NCBI RefSeq assembly: GCF_020740795.1
Contig: NC_067305.1
Coordinates: forward strand, 496,001 to 560,000
Source: Apus apus
Lineage: Eukaryota; Chordata; Aves; Apodiformes; Apodidae
Reading direction: 5' to 3'
Length of the DNA stretch: 64,000 bases
Shown here: positions 8,908-22,881 of the stretch, in pieces
How positions within the stretch are numbered: the stretch's first letter is position 1
Layout of the letters: each line of letters starts with the position of its first letter
The notes under the pieces: model-generated
Seen by the model: the letters and a program-made list of their open reading frames with translations, nothing else
The model's database searches: none
Told to the model about the DNA's origin: nothing
Program-made: the position numbers and the translations under genes

Positions 8908-11900
8908 CATCCCCATCTTCTTTGCATGAGCCAGCCCCATGCTGACCCCTCCCTGGTAGCAAGCCCCTGGCTGAGACTCAAGGGGCCAAATTTCATTTGA
9001 CTTCAGATGTTTAGCTCCCAGAGCACACCTTGGCTGTCTCTCGCTGGGACTCTTGGTAGCACTGACCTCTGGTTTCTCCAGCAAACCTGGGCAGCTTCCT
9101 TCAATCTGCCTCTCAGAAGTGCTGTGACTCTCAGAGAAGACCACTCAAAGGGCTGTGCTGAATGTGTGGCAGTCTCGACCAGCACAGACAGTTCTTGCTG
9201 CCTTTGTTCAAACTCTGCCCCAGTGCATCCAGACTCATTACACCCATGGAGGTTCAGTTCTTTGAGGAAGTGGGTGAACATTCTGCTTGTAGATGAGGCC
9301 CATTACTATCTTCAACACCCCATGCTGTCTTCTAGTCCTGATGCTTACAAGTAGGCAAATGAGTGCCAGGTGTAAATGGGGCATGCTGCATCTGAAGAGC
9401 TAGGGAAGACTTTCCTGCCTCTTGGACCTTCCTTTCCTCACCACAAGTGATGAGTAAGTGGCACACTTGGTCAAAAAGTGTCACAGATACTGAACTGCTG
9501 ACCCCCTAACCTACCTTCATCTTCCCAAAACTTCCGTTTGGATGGAATGTATACTTGAAGGTTCTCATTGACTCCTGAGGGACACTTCTCGGTGGCAGTG
9601 GATTGTATTGGGGCCAATTGGTTCAATGCAGTGCAAGCACTGCTCAGCAGTAGCCAAAACACTGGTTTGTTACCAGCACAGTTCTAGATACAAAGCACAA
9701 CACAGAGAGGGTGTTATGGGGAAAGTTAACTCCGTCTCAGCCAGACCCAATATAACATCTATAGAACACAGTTTAGGAAAAAAAATCATTTTATTGTAAA
9801 TAATAGTCACACAAAAATAAGCAGCTTCCTGCCATTTTGATTATTGATAATGAGAAATAAAATAACAGAGAAAATAAATTACAAAGACAAATATGAAAAC
9901 TACTTTGCAAAGATAGTATTTCAAGCGGAAAATTCTGTTTTCACCCTGTTCTAGTTGTGTGCATGGTACCATTTAATGGTAAATTCCCAAATGCCATAAC
10001 TCCAAGGGATGCTTTTGATTCCAGCAGGAAAAATAAGCAGTGGGACAGTGGCCCCATCTTACATCAGTTCCAGATGGAGATTCATCTTCCCACAGCACAC
10101 AGGTAGGTGGAGCAGACCCACAGCCATCTGGAGAAGGTTTATGCACTGGAAGACCTGATTTAGGTACACAGTGAAAGAACTTCAGGTGGAGTGCATTAAA
10201 TCACACTAGGCTGAAAACCCATTTCTAAGAGGTGAATCAGATTGCTTTTGGTCAAATTAGAAAAAAAATTTTTATAACTCTTTTCTGTCCTCTAAGGTTT
10301 GGTCCAGGATGAAAATATTAGGATGGACACTAATGCACAGGAAGCATTACAGCAGGAAGTATGAATAGGTGGACAAACATGTTGTCAATCTGTTAAATAT
10401 TCATTGTAGAGTAACTGGATACCAAATTTTCCTATTTTCAGATAAGAAGGGCAGAAATTCTACTGATAGCCTTAGCAGTCTGCCTGTAAGAATTACAAAT
10501 GCAAACTGTCTTGCAGCAATGTCAGTGGGAGAAATTCCCATTTTTCCTATTGAAATATGGTTTTTGAAACAGGAATAATTGGAAATACTGGGGAGGGACT
10601 TTTGACAAGGGCAGGGAGTGATTAGTGCTCACCAGTGCACACCTCAAGTTCAGATTTGCAAGAGGTATGAAGGGCACAAAAAGGACTTTTATTGCTACAT
10701 AAGTTGTAAAAGGATGAACAAAGAAAATGTGGGAAACTGAAACTGTGTTTCAACAATTACAGCATGTGTAAAGGTGACCAGCAGTGTCTGATTTTGTTAC
10801 ACTTTCTGTGGTGCTGATGGAGAACTGCAGAGAGAGCAGATGATGTGGTTTTGTTCTTATTGTCTGTGGTTATGGTCCCTGGAACAAACAATCCCGAGAG
10901 TCCCAACACAACACTGAGGGAGTTTCTGGAGTTATTTTAGTCCAGGAGTGAATGAAGTTTGTCTCATTATGGGCAGATGAAACTTGGAATTCAGGAATGC
11001 AGTGAAAACATAAATTATTCACACCTTGGTTGTGTCTAGAGGGAGCCTGAAAAGTGACAAAGGTCCACCACAGTACAGCTAAAAACAACAATGCTGCAAA
11101 GCTAGACATGTAGCAGAGAAAAAGAGTGTCTGAAGAGTACAGTGGCAGGGGATCTCTTAAGGACATATGGAAAGACCTGTCCTCTGAAGTGTTTCTCTCT
11201 CTAGGATTATAGCGCCAACATGACTGCTTCAGATTTATGTTATCATGTCCATTGTATCATAGTTTGAAAAGTTCTTGTGTTCTAGTTGTGACCATTACAG
11301 AAGCCAGGACAGAATAAACTCTAGCTTCTGGAATTCATGCAAACCATTATGCCCACTTTGGGTTGCCTCCTACAGCTGAACAGAGCTCAGTTCACCTGTG
11401 CAAACATTTGAGGTTCCCTGGGATACCTGGACATTCTCATCAGACCACTATAAATGGTGTAGAAACTGTAAGAAAACCACAATCTTCTGAATAGGCAATT
11501 GGATGCCTGGTGGGTACTCCTGGGCATCTCAAACTATTTGCAAGCCCTGCTTTTGTTATGAGGTAGACTTGAGGTTTCACTCCAGAAGAGTAAACAAATG
11601 CTGATTCAGTGATGGTGACAGGGGATCATGTGTGAGCATATTCTAGGAGTGGCAAGAAGCAGAATTTGGGAAGCCTCAGAGAGGCAGTGCCAAGAAGTCC
11701 GATCAGTCTGGCTTATCTCCTTTGTAACAATGAACATCACTGGAATTGTTCTTACATCAGTCCTAAGGTGGGCTGTTGTAGATCCTTACCTGCTCATTAT
11801 CAGAGCTCTGGCAAGAGGTAGTGGAGATACATGCACATCAAGATTAGCCATTAAGCTCATGATTTTGATCTCATGGAGTGGAGAAGGAGGTGTTTGAGGT

Positions 11901-14578
11901 CTAACATAGCAGAGGATGGGGGCTGAGGGGCAACATTTAAGCCTGTATGTGTTTGAATCCAGAGATGACCCAGGTGGGGCTTGAAGGAGGGAGCTCTGAA
12001 TTAGGACTCAGTAGTTCATTAATGTGTCAGCAGTGTGTGTTGCAGTCACAGTGTCCTGGATGATCATTTAAGTGAAGACCAGAGAGCACGTGCATCTGCC
12101 AATGCTTTGGAAGAGCAGGTTTGGAGAGGTGGTCCACATCTGTTTCCTTTCCACATGCTGTGTGTGGAGACTGCTGACTGAAAGGACCACCTTCCTGGCA
12201 CCTGGGGATTGCTGTTAGACTTCTGTAAGGGAAGTTTGGTACAGGAGGAGTCCGTGGCTTTCAGTGCTGCCTGTAGTCACAGTCTGTGAGTTTCTGCTCT
12301 AATGAGCCCCAGTGGGAACACATTTTCCAACCACGTTTCTGCTCTCGCATCTCACGCTGGGCTCCATTAAAAGTCCAAGTGACTTTTCTTCCTGCTGCTG
12401 CCTGTCATTTCTTCAGGGCAGCTTGCCAGAATGTGCCACAGGTGCAAAGTAACAGGGAGGCAGCACTGAGGGGCTCATTAAAATGCTGACAGCCATAATG
12501 AGCCCTGTGTTTGGCTTTCTGCCACTCCCATAGAGTTGTAAGCATCGTGCAGCTAATTAGGGAGCTCCCAGAGGTGTTTCACTGAATACATGCAGCATAA
12601 TTTTTGTTTGTCATTTTTTTAATTACATATTACAAGAAGAATGGAAATGAAGACATTTTTAAAAGAAAATAGTCCAGCTCATATCCTGGTGGGAGTCAGA
12701 CAGAGAGGAAAAGTATCTTTGTGATCAAGCAACAAGTGGCCAGAGTCAAACTTGGATTCATCTGCTGGGAATAAGACAGTTCGCATTATAGTCTATTCTC
12801 TTGTCCCTGCAGCCCACAGCAGTGTCAAAGGCTGTGTTTGCAAAGCCTTTGTCTGCTCTAATTAGCACTGGGTTTACCTGTTGTGCTATGCACAGAAACA
12901 GGAGGAATATTCGTCACCATTGGAAAATAATTTCAAGGCCTTTTTTAATGAAAGAAAGAAAAAATCTTAAATAAAAAAAAACTTGTATGTTTTACTCTGG
13001 TCCAGCTGAATTCCAGGCTTCTCAGGACACAAACCCTGAAAAGAGCTGGCTCAATGGAGAGATGGGCAGATGACAGAAATTTTTAGGGGCAATTAAACTA
13101 CAGAATGTTTAAACAAGGGAATGAACACAAATAAATTAAGAAAAACTGAATGCACCTGCAGAAGAGAGTGTCCTTGGCTTGCTAGATAATTCAGCAGATG
13201 GACAGGAGAACTGAGTTTTGACTTGACTGGTTCAGAAATTACAGAGTTAATGAGATAAAACTGTGGATAGGAGCATTTTCTTGAAATGGCTTTTTTTTCT
13301 TTTTTCTCTATAATTATTACCATTTTTCAACATTTCCATTGTAGGAACATGGAAAGATAAGAGCAAAGAAATGTCAATCATGAACAGAGGGATGAATTCC
13401 TTTGGAAATGTCAAAGTAATTTTTGAAACTTTTACTTTAAAATTCACATAGTATTTATAGCCAAAAGAATGCTAAGAACTATGCTCAGCAAAAACAAAAC
13501 AAATATATAACCATGAACAAAACAATAGACAGATGGGAAAGAGATAAACAGCAACATTTCTTACAGCTAAAACTGCATGGAGTGTATAAAGCAAATCTCT
13601 TGGCGGAGTGAAGTAGCAATTCCTTCTGAAGTTTATTGCTTGATTCTTGGTTTTATTATTAAAATGCTCATAATATTTTTGCTTTTAGGTGTCAGTATTT
13701 ATTTCAGTCATGGACTGAAGCAGCTCTCTTCTCCAAGGCTTGAGTGTTCTGACCTTTCTAGGAAAGTGCTCAGGACTCCAGCTGGTGTTCTCAACTGACT
13801 GACTTTTAGAATCAGACCTTTGAATTAGATTTTTGAAAGACCCCACATAAGCAGCTGAGGGTTTATGTTGAGTGAACTTCGTGGATTTAGCTGAAATCCA
13901 CTAAAAGCCTTTCCTATAGTGTTTACTTAGTAAAAGAGACTGTTGTAATTGCAGTACAGCTACTCATCTGCAAAGTCCTACACCTGGGACAGAAGAAGCC
14001 CTCTCCAGAGGGTGCTTGGTGGACAAGGTGTGGAACCTGTCTTAGCAGTGGGCACTTAGGATGATGAAGTGTATTGCACAAAATAATTAGGAATGAGTGG
14101 AAAAAGAGTGGAATTCATAAAATACGAATTTCGTGGGTGGCATTTACCTCAGTATTAAGATATCTGTGTTAAGACATCCACAAGCACATTTCCCAATAGA
14201 CAGTGGAGGTCCAGCCAATACAACCATCTGAGTAGACAGATTTCTATTTCAGAAAGAGCCAACTTCCTTCTGGACTGACATGGAGAGGCCCACTTGGCTA
14301 CCCCAAGACAAGTCCAGTGGCCCTAGATACCTGACTAATTCTCCTAGTGCAACACAGTTTCCTATCTTGTCAATGGCCAGACTGGGTAATATCATCCCTT
14401 TTCTTGTTGTGCAGAGAACGAGGTTGTGTTTATACAGCTGAAGAAGGGGGGAAAATTCAGCTCCAACACCTCTGTTGCACTCACTTCTTCCAGTGTTCCC
14501 TCAGCCTCATTGCTGTCTTTTTTAAATGGAGAAGATGCTTGCAGAGGAATTTTTGTCCCTGAAAATTGATGACTAAAG
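8908..14578. other. Intergenic stretch, no gene seen
   Basis: AT-rich in most parts, with no ORF that shows a known domain, no clear repeat end and no tRNA-like fold noticed. Around 12.3-12.9 kb the base composition is less skewed, and conserved noncoding elements are possible but cannot be shown from one sequence. Confidence 0.45.
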
Positions 14579-15365
14579 ATCACAGAATCACAGAATCACA
14601 GAATGTTTGGAGTTGGAAGGGACTTCCAAAGATCATTGAGTCCAACCCCCCTGCCAGAGCAGGACTAAATACTAGGGCAGGTCACTCAGAAAGGCATTCA
14701 GACAGGTCTTGAATGTCTCCAGAGAAGGAGACTCCACAACCTCTCTGGGCAGCCTGTCCCAGGGCTCTGTCACCCTCACAGGAAAGAAGTTCTGCCTCAT
14801 CTTGAGGTGGAACTTCCTGGGCTCCAGTTTGAATCCATTGCCCCTCGTCCTGTCACAGGGCACAGGTGACAAGAGGTTGTCCCTGCCTTCTTGACCCCCA
14901 GCCCTCATCAGAGGGGCATTTAGAGACATTCACTAGGTCTCCCCTCAGTCTTCTCTCTAGGCTGAAAAGCCCCAGGTCTCTCAGCCTTTCCTCCTCAGGC
15001 AGGTGTTCCAGTCCCTTCATCATCCTCATAGCCTCCCTTGGACTCTCCCCAGTAGATCCCTGTCCCTCTGGAACTGGGGAGGCCAGAACTGGACACAACA
15101 CTCCAAGTGAGGTCTCACTAAGGCCACGTAGACGGCAGGGGCCCCCTCTGCCTGCTGGGGACACTCTTCTGATGCACCCAAAGGTATTATTGGCTCTCTT
15201 GGCCACAAGGGCACATTTCTTTCCCATGGAGAACTTGTTGTCTACCAGGACTCCAAGGTCCTCCTCCATGGAGCTGCTCTCTAGCAGATCACCTCCTAGC
15301 TTGTACTGGTGCATTTTGTTGTTCCTCCCCAGGTGCAGGACTCTGCATTTGCTCTTGTTGATAAC
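14579..15365 (-). mobile_element. CR1 LINE, 5'-truncated, antisense
   Basis: Begins with three TCACAGAA units (the reversed tail). Reading minus: QYKLGGDLLESSSMEEDLGV, then [20 protein letters not shown], then [20 protein letters not shown]. Two frame breaks separate these blocks. Very similar to the copy at 63.1 kb, so the same young subfamily. Confidence 0.94.
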
Positions 15366-16749
15366 CTACTGTGATGGAATTCTCCTAGCACAGGCAGTGG
15401 CAGAGTCTACCTTACCAGCTTGCTTTGGGGTAGGAGTGTGATTCAGAAGATAATCTCTACATTATCCTCTCTAAATGTATTATTTCAGTTTATGAATCAG
15501 CTTGGATGGGCACAAACTGTTTTGCTCCATGTGAGCACTTTGTACATTCATTTTATCCAGTGGAATATAGTAGCTGAGCACATTGTTTTGACCTGCTGTT
15601 TTGCCAGTCAAACGGGTTAAAAAAAAAACACAGATGCCAACAGAAACAGTAGGATTATTTACTGTATATTTTAAAATAATACAAAAACAGGGCAATGCAT
15701 TTAGTAAAAAAGATACGCTTATTGTACTCCAGTTTTAAGCAGGAAAGAATATAAGCAAGGTAATGCACCTCTTCATTACTACACAAAGTTAACTATAGTG
15801 ATTGAGAAAGATACATCACCTGTTGCCCTAATCATAAGTTACCATCATCCAGATGTGCAGTTGCTGGGGAGCCCTGGTTGCAGTGAGGATCTGGGGAACC
15901 TGTCCCAGCAACTGGGAAGTCCTACGCAGTGCACCCACTTGTAGGTGAAGTCTCCAAAGTCATTGAAAGAGGGTCCAGCTTTTTATACAGTTGAATAAAC
16001 AATGTTCAAAACCTCAAATACAGAAACATCTGTATCTTTCCGTTCATTTGTGGCAGTGGAAGGATGTGGCTGGATTCACCTTGCTGAAGTTCAGTCTTTG
16101 AAAAGCCATCTACCTCTGGCACCCTCTACTCCACCCATGGCAAGGGACAGATGATGTTTCTTCATTTCTGTGGAAGTTAACCTCCAGTTCATGCCCAGGG
16201 TCTGGTCCTCTTAAGCGCTCGCAAAGCAGGGGTGCCTGCTCAGTCTGTGCGTTACAGCAAATCAACCAGGTACCTCCAACCTGAGATATGCAGCGATTCT
16301 TGGAGCAGTCAGATTCAGGGATGCCTCCAGGTAGCTGGTGTGACAAGGACAGCTCAGACTGGTGTCTCTGATATTTGCAGACCTCCGTGAGTGTCTGTCA
16401 CAGAAGGGATGGGATGGCAGACAAAACATATCTGCACAGATCAAGATTTATTGCATACAATGTTGGAGTCTTAACTCCTTATAGTAGATGGCACAAGTAC
16501 AAAGTGCAGGGAAATTGGGAGATCAGAACAGAAGTTGAAGTTTGAATGCAAAAGGTATCTTAAGCAGTGAATTTTCTACATGGAGAAGGATTTATGGCCA
16601 AGATCAGACCCAACAAAGCCACTTCAATCTTGCTCCTCGGGGCAGGATGGCACCAGTAGGTATAGATCATTTTGTTAATTGGGAAGACAGCCAAGGGGGC
16701 AAGAAAGGTCAAAATTTTACCTTAAAAGGTAAAAAGTAAACTGCTAGAA
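15366..16749. other. Intergenic stretch, possible diverged LTR remnants
   Basis: No gene recognised. TTTTTATAC followed by AATAAACAATG at about 15981-16005 resembles an LTR core, but no ends were found. Confidence 0.3.
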
Positions 16750-17007
16750 TGAAATGTGTAAACAGGGGCAGGAAACTTATAGGATAATTTGAAGCATCGG
16801 ATGGGCTGTAAACCCTGGAGTGCCCAGCCAGGGGGGAAACAGGGGAGGGAACTTTGCGTGGGGAATAGGGAATATAAACCATTATTCACCTGACTATGGG
16901 TGTGCCTGCTTGTTTAGGTCACCCATTCTTGTAAGAATGTAAATAAACTGTGCTTCGCTGAAGGATCCGTTCGGGCCTGTTCATTGGCGCGACAGACGTT
17001 TCTCACA
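16750..17007 (+). mobile_element. Endogenous retrovirus LTR (3' part), probably solo
   Basis: Order of signals fits an LTR: AATATAAACC as TATA box near 16869, AATAAACTGTGC as poly(A) signal near 16941, then a GC-richer U5 ending GACGTTTCTCACA. The 5' edge at TGAAATGTG is a guess. No target-site duplication is visible. No gag/pol frame follows. Confidence 0.55.
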
Positions 17008-17009
17008 GT

Positions 17010-17445
17010 GTGATGTCACCCCCAGCCTGTCCCCAGGCTCCGTTCCCAGCGGCAGGGTTGGTCGGTGGCCCCTTCTCGCCAGGCAGGACGGCAGGTCCGT
17101 GGTATCGGAGGGGCAGCCTCTCGGCAGCGGGTGCAGCGGCCGCTGGTTTCCCCTCCAGCGGCAGCAACACGGGGAGGGGGCTCCGGCCCCGACCCCAGGG
17201 CTCGGGACCCCGGCACGCTCGGCGCTGAGGCTCAGGCTGGACCCGGGGCAGGCAGGCAGGCAGGGTCCCAGCACCAGTGTCCGCAGCAGGGGGGTGTCCC
17301 ACGCAGAAAGCGTCCGAACGGGCCTCAGGGAGGAGGGAAGGGCCCACCTGCTGCCCTCGCCCCTTTGATCCCCCCTGACCCACCTGTCCAGTCAGTGTCA
17401 CTGCCCAGAGCCAACGAGCGTCCATCAGCCCCACGTTAGGGCGGT
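17010..17445. promoter_or_regulatory. GC-rich, CpG-rich block next to LTR
   Basis: Starts right after the LTR end. Many CG pairs (GCGGCCGCTGG, GGACGGCAGGTCCG). ORFs up to 158 codons on both strands look like GC by-products. It may be a promoter island for a transcript not seen here. Confidence 0.35.
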
Positions 17446-20400
17446 GACTGCCAGGGGCACAGGGTGGCTTGTCGCCCATCCTTTCTGTCCCGGGCCACAG
17501 CTGTTGTTTTGGGTTCAGTTGTCCTTGAGAAGCAAGTCTGGTTTAGTTCGTTAGCTGGGAATAATCAGGAGAGGCCTTCGCTGGCTTAAAACATTTTGTT
17601 TAGACTTATGTGGGGGAAGAAAAGAACAGTTTCCCACACATTTATTCCATGTTCTAGAAACTTCCTTCTGGAATTTGTCTTCCCCTTGAATGTGTTCAGT
17701 AGATCCCTGCCCAACCATGCAGGTCTCCTGGCTCCCTGCCAGAAGAAATAGGATTCCCTGTCAGGAATGGGATGGCTCCCTGCCCAGCAGCCACTTTCAT
17801 TTCTGTTGGAGGTGTTTCTCATTAGGGAATATGGCAGCCTTCCCCCCCTGCCCCCTCACCATGTCCAAGCCCCCCAAGGTGGTACTGGGCAGCACCTCTT
17901 CCTCACCCTGTGCAGCGCTGCTGCAGTTCAGTCCCCAAGATGCCCCTGCCACACACAGGAGGCCTGTCCCAGGCAACATCTCCAGCTCAGAGCCTCTAGG
18001 ACAGGACAGACCCACAGCATGGTCTCCATTAATGCCCCTCCACTCCATCCAGCCTGCCTTCTAATCCAGGCCCAAAAAGTACCCTCTGTGTGAGTTCTCA
18101 ATTGCTCCTGCTTTCCTCATGGCTTCACTGGCCTCCCAGAGCTGCCTAGAGACCTGGAGCACCTCTGCACCCACTGCATCCCCAGCAGGCAAGGCTGGCA
18201 GCATCTCCAGAGCCCCTTGCTCATCCCGGCAGTCAGGGCTGGCAACACTCCTGTTCCCAATTATGTATTCCAGCCTCCACATTTGGCAGCATTCCATCTC
18301 CTCGAATCCACCCAGGCACTGCAGCAGTGACTGCAGCTCCAATCCATTACTGCCACTGTCTGCAAAGACCAGCCCTCCTCCTCTGACCACCTGTGAACAC
18401 CCTTTCCTGCTGCAGCTGGCAGTTTTCAGTCCCAAGGCTGCTCCTGTGCCTGTCTGCTCCTCACTCCTGCTGCAGGTTGCCATCCCATGGTAAGTGCATT
18501 TGTCTGTGCATCCATCCATCCTTCCCTCCATGTGCAAGGATGGCAGACCTGCTCTGCATGCATGTGTTTAGTGTGTGGCTGCACTTGCCATATCCTGGCA
18601 AAGTCTTAGAGACTTCTTTGCATCTGTCTGTCTGTGTTTGATGCCCTATCCTGCCAGGTGACTTAGTTTAAATGGTACCTGCAATCGCTAAGGTCAAGGA
18701 TAGCAGGCTAAGGTCCAAATTAATGACTCACATACACAGATTATTGTATTTGTAAATTCAGTCTCTTACTTGACAAAATAAAATGCAGGAACAAGAAATT
18801 GCAAACATTCAAATTCTGCTGTTAGGATCCTTAAAAACAGTTGCCAGTAAGCCAGGATTTCTACTTGGAACAATGAGTTGTATCTTTAGCCTTTTATCAT
18901 TTTAACAACTTTTAGCTTCACCAAATAGCAGCTATCTCCTCAGAAATTTTTCTGACAACAGCATCCTCCAGAATTTGTAGGAGTATCCAAGTAGTTCAAA
19001 GAAACTGACAGCAAGCATTGCTGACTAAAGAGAGAAGTCTCTGAGAGAACCAGGGAGAGACAGAGCATGCTTTTTCAAATGAGTAAAGCAAGGAGAATTA
19101 TACCTGTCCTTAAGTTTGGTGGTGAGCAAAGTCCAAGCCCCTGGTGTCAGGTTTGGACCTGCTGGTTTTTATTCCTTCCTTTTTTCTCTGACTTTTCTCA
19201 TTCTCTGCTTTTGCTCTGTACAGATCCCAGGCTTATATGAAAAACTTGATTGTTGTGGAGTCATTTGAGATTTACCTGTGTTAAGAAAAAGGGGCCATTC
19301 ACTCTGAATGTCTACCTGTGGCAGCACTGACCTAGAATTAAAGACTGCTGTTAATGCTGTGCTGAATCAGGGGAGCAGGAGCTGATGCTACACCTGGAAA
19401 CAAACAGGGTATTCCCGAGAGCCATTCCTTTGCAAACGCCAGGCCGACTAGGATCTTGGAGAGCTGACAGCTCCTCCTAGCTCCTTTGGTGCTCCCATGC
19501 CTGGGAGGGAACTTCCAGGGATGTTCCCCACGGATGAGGGAACAGCTCTTCTGCCCCCCACCCCCGTTATGTTAATAGTCATCACTTTGATCCTGGGGCA
19601 ATGGGGCAGATTTCCAGGAATCAGGAATGCACCTGGCGCAATAACCACTGCTGTCACCAGCAGAGCGTCAGGGCAATGGACGGTCCTACGTCCTGGCCCC
19701 CGGGAAGCTATGCTGGAAGGGGCTGCCCTTTCCCTGGGCCTGTCTGCAGGGGGGGACGCAAGCAGGAAAGGGTTCTCTTCCCCCTGAGCAAGAGAGGGGT
19801 GGGGGGTGCCCTGGGGCTCTACCACAGGGAAGGGCTGTTACTGCACTCCTGTCCATCCCTGCCGGGGTCTCCCACTCCCGTTCCCCCCTCACAGCCACTC
19901 GTGTCTCAGTGGAGCCTGGGACTGGACTCCTTGTGCCCCCGCCCCACACACTCACTTTGCCATTTGCTGCCCAGGACCCCCCACTGGCAGCTCTGAACCC
20001 CCTTTGTGCCTGCTCCAAGCACATTAGCAACAAACCAGAGCAGGAGTTTTCTTTGCCTTTCCCTTGACCTACTCCGTGTTTCTTGAGACACTTTCATGCT
20101 TCAGCTGGGCTGGGATGTTCAAATAATTCTTCCTTGTTCCTGAATTCATCCGAAAAACCACCTGGGGCAAGCTCCTTGTGAGTGCCCCTCATGGCAGGGG
20201 GCAGCCAGGCTCTTGGTCTGTATTCTTCTCATTTCTTTTTTGCAGAAAGGTATTTCTCCTTGGGACCCAGCAACCAAAGTTTTCTCCCAGGAGGTAGGTG
20301 CTGGTTTGCTGATCCTACTAAGAAAGACACTTGGATCCTGCAAAGTACAATTTGAAACGTCATTTCTTAGACCTGACACCTGTGAGTGAGAAGAGGGTGG

Positions 20401-22829
20401 ATAATCTTACGTTCCCTCAGATGCTGTGAATCATGTTCCAGGGCTCATGTTACAATAAGCTGGCTGAGGTTATCCTGCGGCCACAGGGTTTGTCCTGAAG
20501 TCCAAGATGTGTCTGCAGCACAGCTCAGTCCTGCTCTCAGGTTAACTCCTACGTGGATTACTGAATCCTCTCTGTACAGTGATCCCCCAAGCAGGAACAC
20601 TTCAGCAGAGAACATATATCCCTCCTTCTCTTCCTCATTCCATTTCTCTTCACATTCCCATCACTACTCATTCATTGCTTTGCCCCAGTCTCACCCACTC
20701 TTTCTGGGCCTTCTGCCCAACTCCCTTACAGTGAATAGGATTGTATCTATTTTAAATATCTACATTACTACATATATTGAACTGGATCTTATTCTTGTGC
20801 TAAGAGGAAGAAACTCTTGCTTTTATTCAAATTTAAAGATGAGGTTTAGTTGTTGAGACATTGGTGTCTAATGTTATTTTAGATATCCTGTCATTTCCAA
20901 GGCTGACACATGATGCCAACATGTACAGCACAGGACCTATGGAACACAGCTAGACCAGATTTCCTCACCTTTGTGAGGACCACTCACCTGTGCTACGGCT
21001 CCTCGCTGCAATGTGCCCTCCTGTCCAGAGTTCTGGCAACTGAGTTAAAGCTCGATTCAGTATTGAAACAGTTCAGACCACTGACTTGTACACAAACCTG
21101 GTGGCTTTAGGTGCCTAACTGACAGATGAATCACAAACCAGACACTTTTTACCATCATCTCCCTAGCATTCCACACAACTGGCATTTGGTCATTGATTTC
21201 TCCACAACCCTCCTGCCCACCAGTTTCCTGGATGTGCATCCATGCATCCCAGCTACAGATTAATTCATCCATTCATTCAATTCCCCATATGATCACCTTT
21301 TGCCTGCCATTCACTTCTACTACCACTAAATGCTGTCCAGCTCTCCAACTACTCTGCTGAAATTCATGCGTTCCTCCACTCGCCCTCCCAGACATTGCTT
21401 CACCTGCTCTGTCTCTCCTCCCCTCTGCCAATGGTTTCCTCTGTCAACACTGGTATCAGTGTCCTCCAGGGACAATTATTGCTGCTCAAGCCAAAACTCT
21501 ATGCTGTGCCTTGTGTCTCAGGCTGTGGCTCAACCCATTGCTTCCACATTCCCTGTACTCTAATCTGAATTAAACACGGCGACCTCACTGAACCAATAGA
21601 CATTTTTGACGCCTGCAATTCCCATCCCAAGCCTGTCTCCTACTAATCTGCTATCAGGCCGGTGAGAGAAAGGCAAAAAGGATCCTGAGGTGGAAGGAGA
21701 AGAAGCAAAGAGTCATCTTGGTCCATGTACATGAGGGGGAGCTCTGTATCTCGGAGGAAAGGAAGATGGAGGTGCCCAGTGTTTTTCTGAAGGTCCTTAT
21801 AGCTCACTTATGCTTTTTCCCACACAGAAGCTGTCTTCCACCAAAGAGTCAAGATGAGAAAAAGTGGCATACTGAGCAAACAGTACCTGTGTAGGGGTAA
21901 GTTGGGGCCAGAAGGGTGGAGTCTGTGAGCAGTCACGAAGATTTGAGCTGGGAGAGCATTGTGGGAAGGAACTGTCTTCTTGGGTGTTGACATTTTTTGA
22001 GAATTCAGGGGCATGCTCTGTAGTCAGCCTTCACTTTTTCCTTTTGGCATAGCAAAAGATATTTTAAAGTGTGATTCATCTCACTCATACTGCTGAGGAC
22101 TTTCCAAGGAGACCATCACAGAGTGGAAGGATGGTGTAGAAGGGATGTCTGTTACTGTGGGAGGCAGGATGAGGAAACAGTCTTCAGTATTGAGGTGCTG
22201 AACAGTGTTGGGTACCTCGGTACATTGCTTGACTGGTGACTTGCATCATGCCCTCGAGGTGAAATACACCATCTTTTGTACACCATCCCCTTCCAGGACC
22301 TAACAACACTGGAAGGTCTTACACCTTTGCTAAGTGTCACTGTATTCCTACTACAGTCTTATGTCATTCTTGACTAAGACAGTACTCCAACACATTTTAC
22401 CCTCAGGTTTTATGTTCCACTGATGCCAAACCTTGCCCTAATACAAGATGCTCTTCATGTCAAACCAAGGGCAAAGGTGTGCAGAAGGTTGCCTTTCCAT
22501 GGGCTGCTGTTATAGCAGGCAGAGAGGTCACCAGAGCCATCTTCCAACCAAATTCAAATAGCTTCAAATAAACCATTCACTACAGGTATGACAGGTAAGA
22601 AAGGGACATCAGCAAGAAAAATCTCCACTGCTGACAATGTAAAGGAAATGAGGCAACTTCCTGTGACTCTACCTTTGATGCCATGCTAAGTGCCCTTGGT
22701 TTGGTTCCCCTTTCCCTTTCAGTGGCTCAAAAGTAGTAGTATGCTTTCTGCTTAAGCTGAAAATCAAGATCATCTCTTTGGAGCATTAGTGTCAAAGCAG
22801 GTGGTGGGACCTGCTCCTGTTTCTTAAAG
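17446..22829. other. Intergenic stretch between the two VWA5A-like genes
   Basis: No recognised gene or clear repeat. GC-richer between 17.7-18.6 kb and 19.4-20.1 kb, AT-richer elsewhere. The only ORF worth noting is at 18061-18537, minus. Confidence 0.4.
18061..18537 (-). CDS. Unassigned ORF, 158 codons
   Basis: Open frame in DNA that is not extremely GC-rich. The middle reads GLVFADSGSNGLELQSLLQC and then EQGALEMLPALPAGDAVGAE, which has a leucine-rich, helical look. An acceptor-like TGTTCACAG lies just before that block. No domain recognised and no partner exon found; it may be a chance frame or an exon fossil. Confidence 0.15.
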   Translation of the reverse strand: MHMEGRMDGCTDKCTYHGMATCSRSEEQTGTGAALGLKTASCSRKGCSQVVRGGGLVFADSGSNGLELQSLLQCLGGFEEMECCQMWRLEYIIGNRSVASPDCRDEQGALEMLPALPAGDAVGAEVLQVSRQLWEASEAMRKAGAIENSHRGYFLGLD

Positions 22830-22881
22830 ATGTTCAGAAGGTTTGAGGAGCTACATGGCATCTCTTGCCATTTGCATGGAG
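22830..22881 (+). CDS. VWA5A-like: Gene 2 candidate exon 1
   Basis: A pyrimidine tract ending TTCTTAAAG, then ATG giving MFRRFEELHGISCHLHG with one base left over, the phase that exon 2 needs. The donor GTCCAT is poor. Similar in size to gene 1 exon 1 but weakly similar in sequence. Confidence 0.25.
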
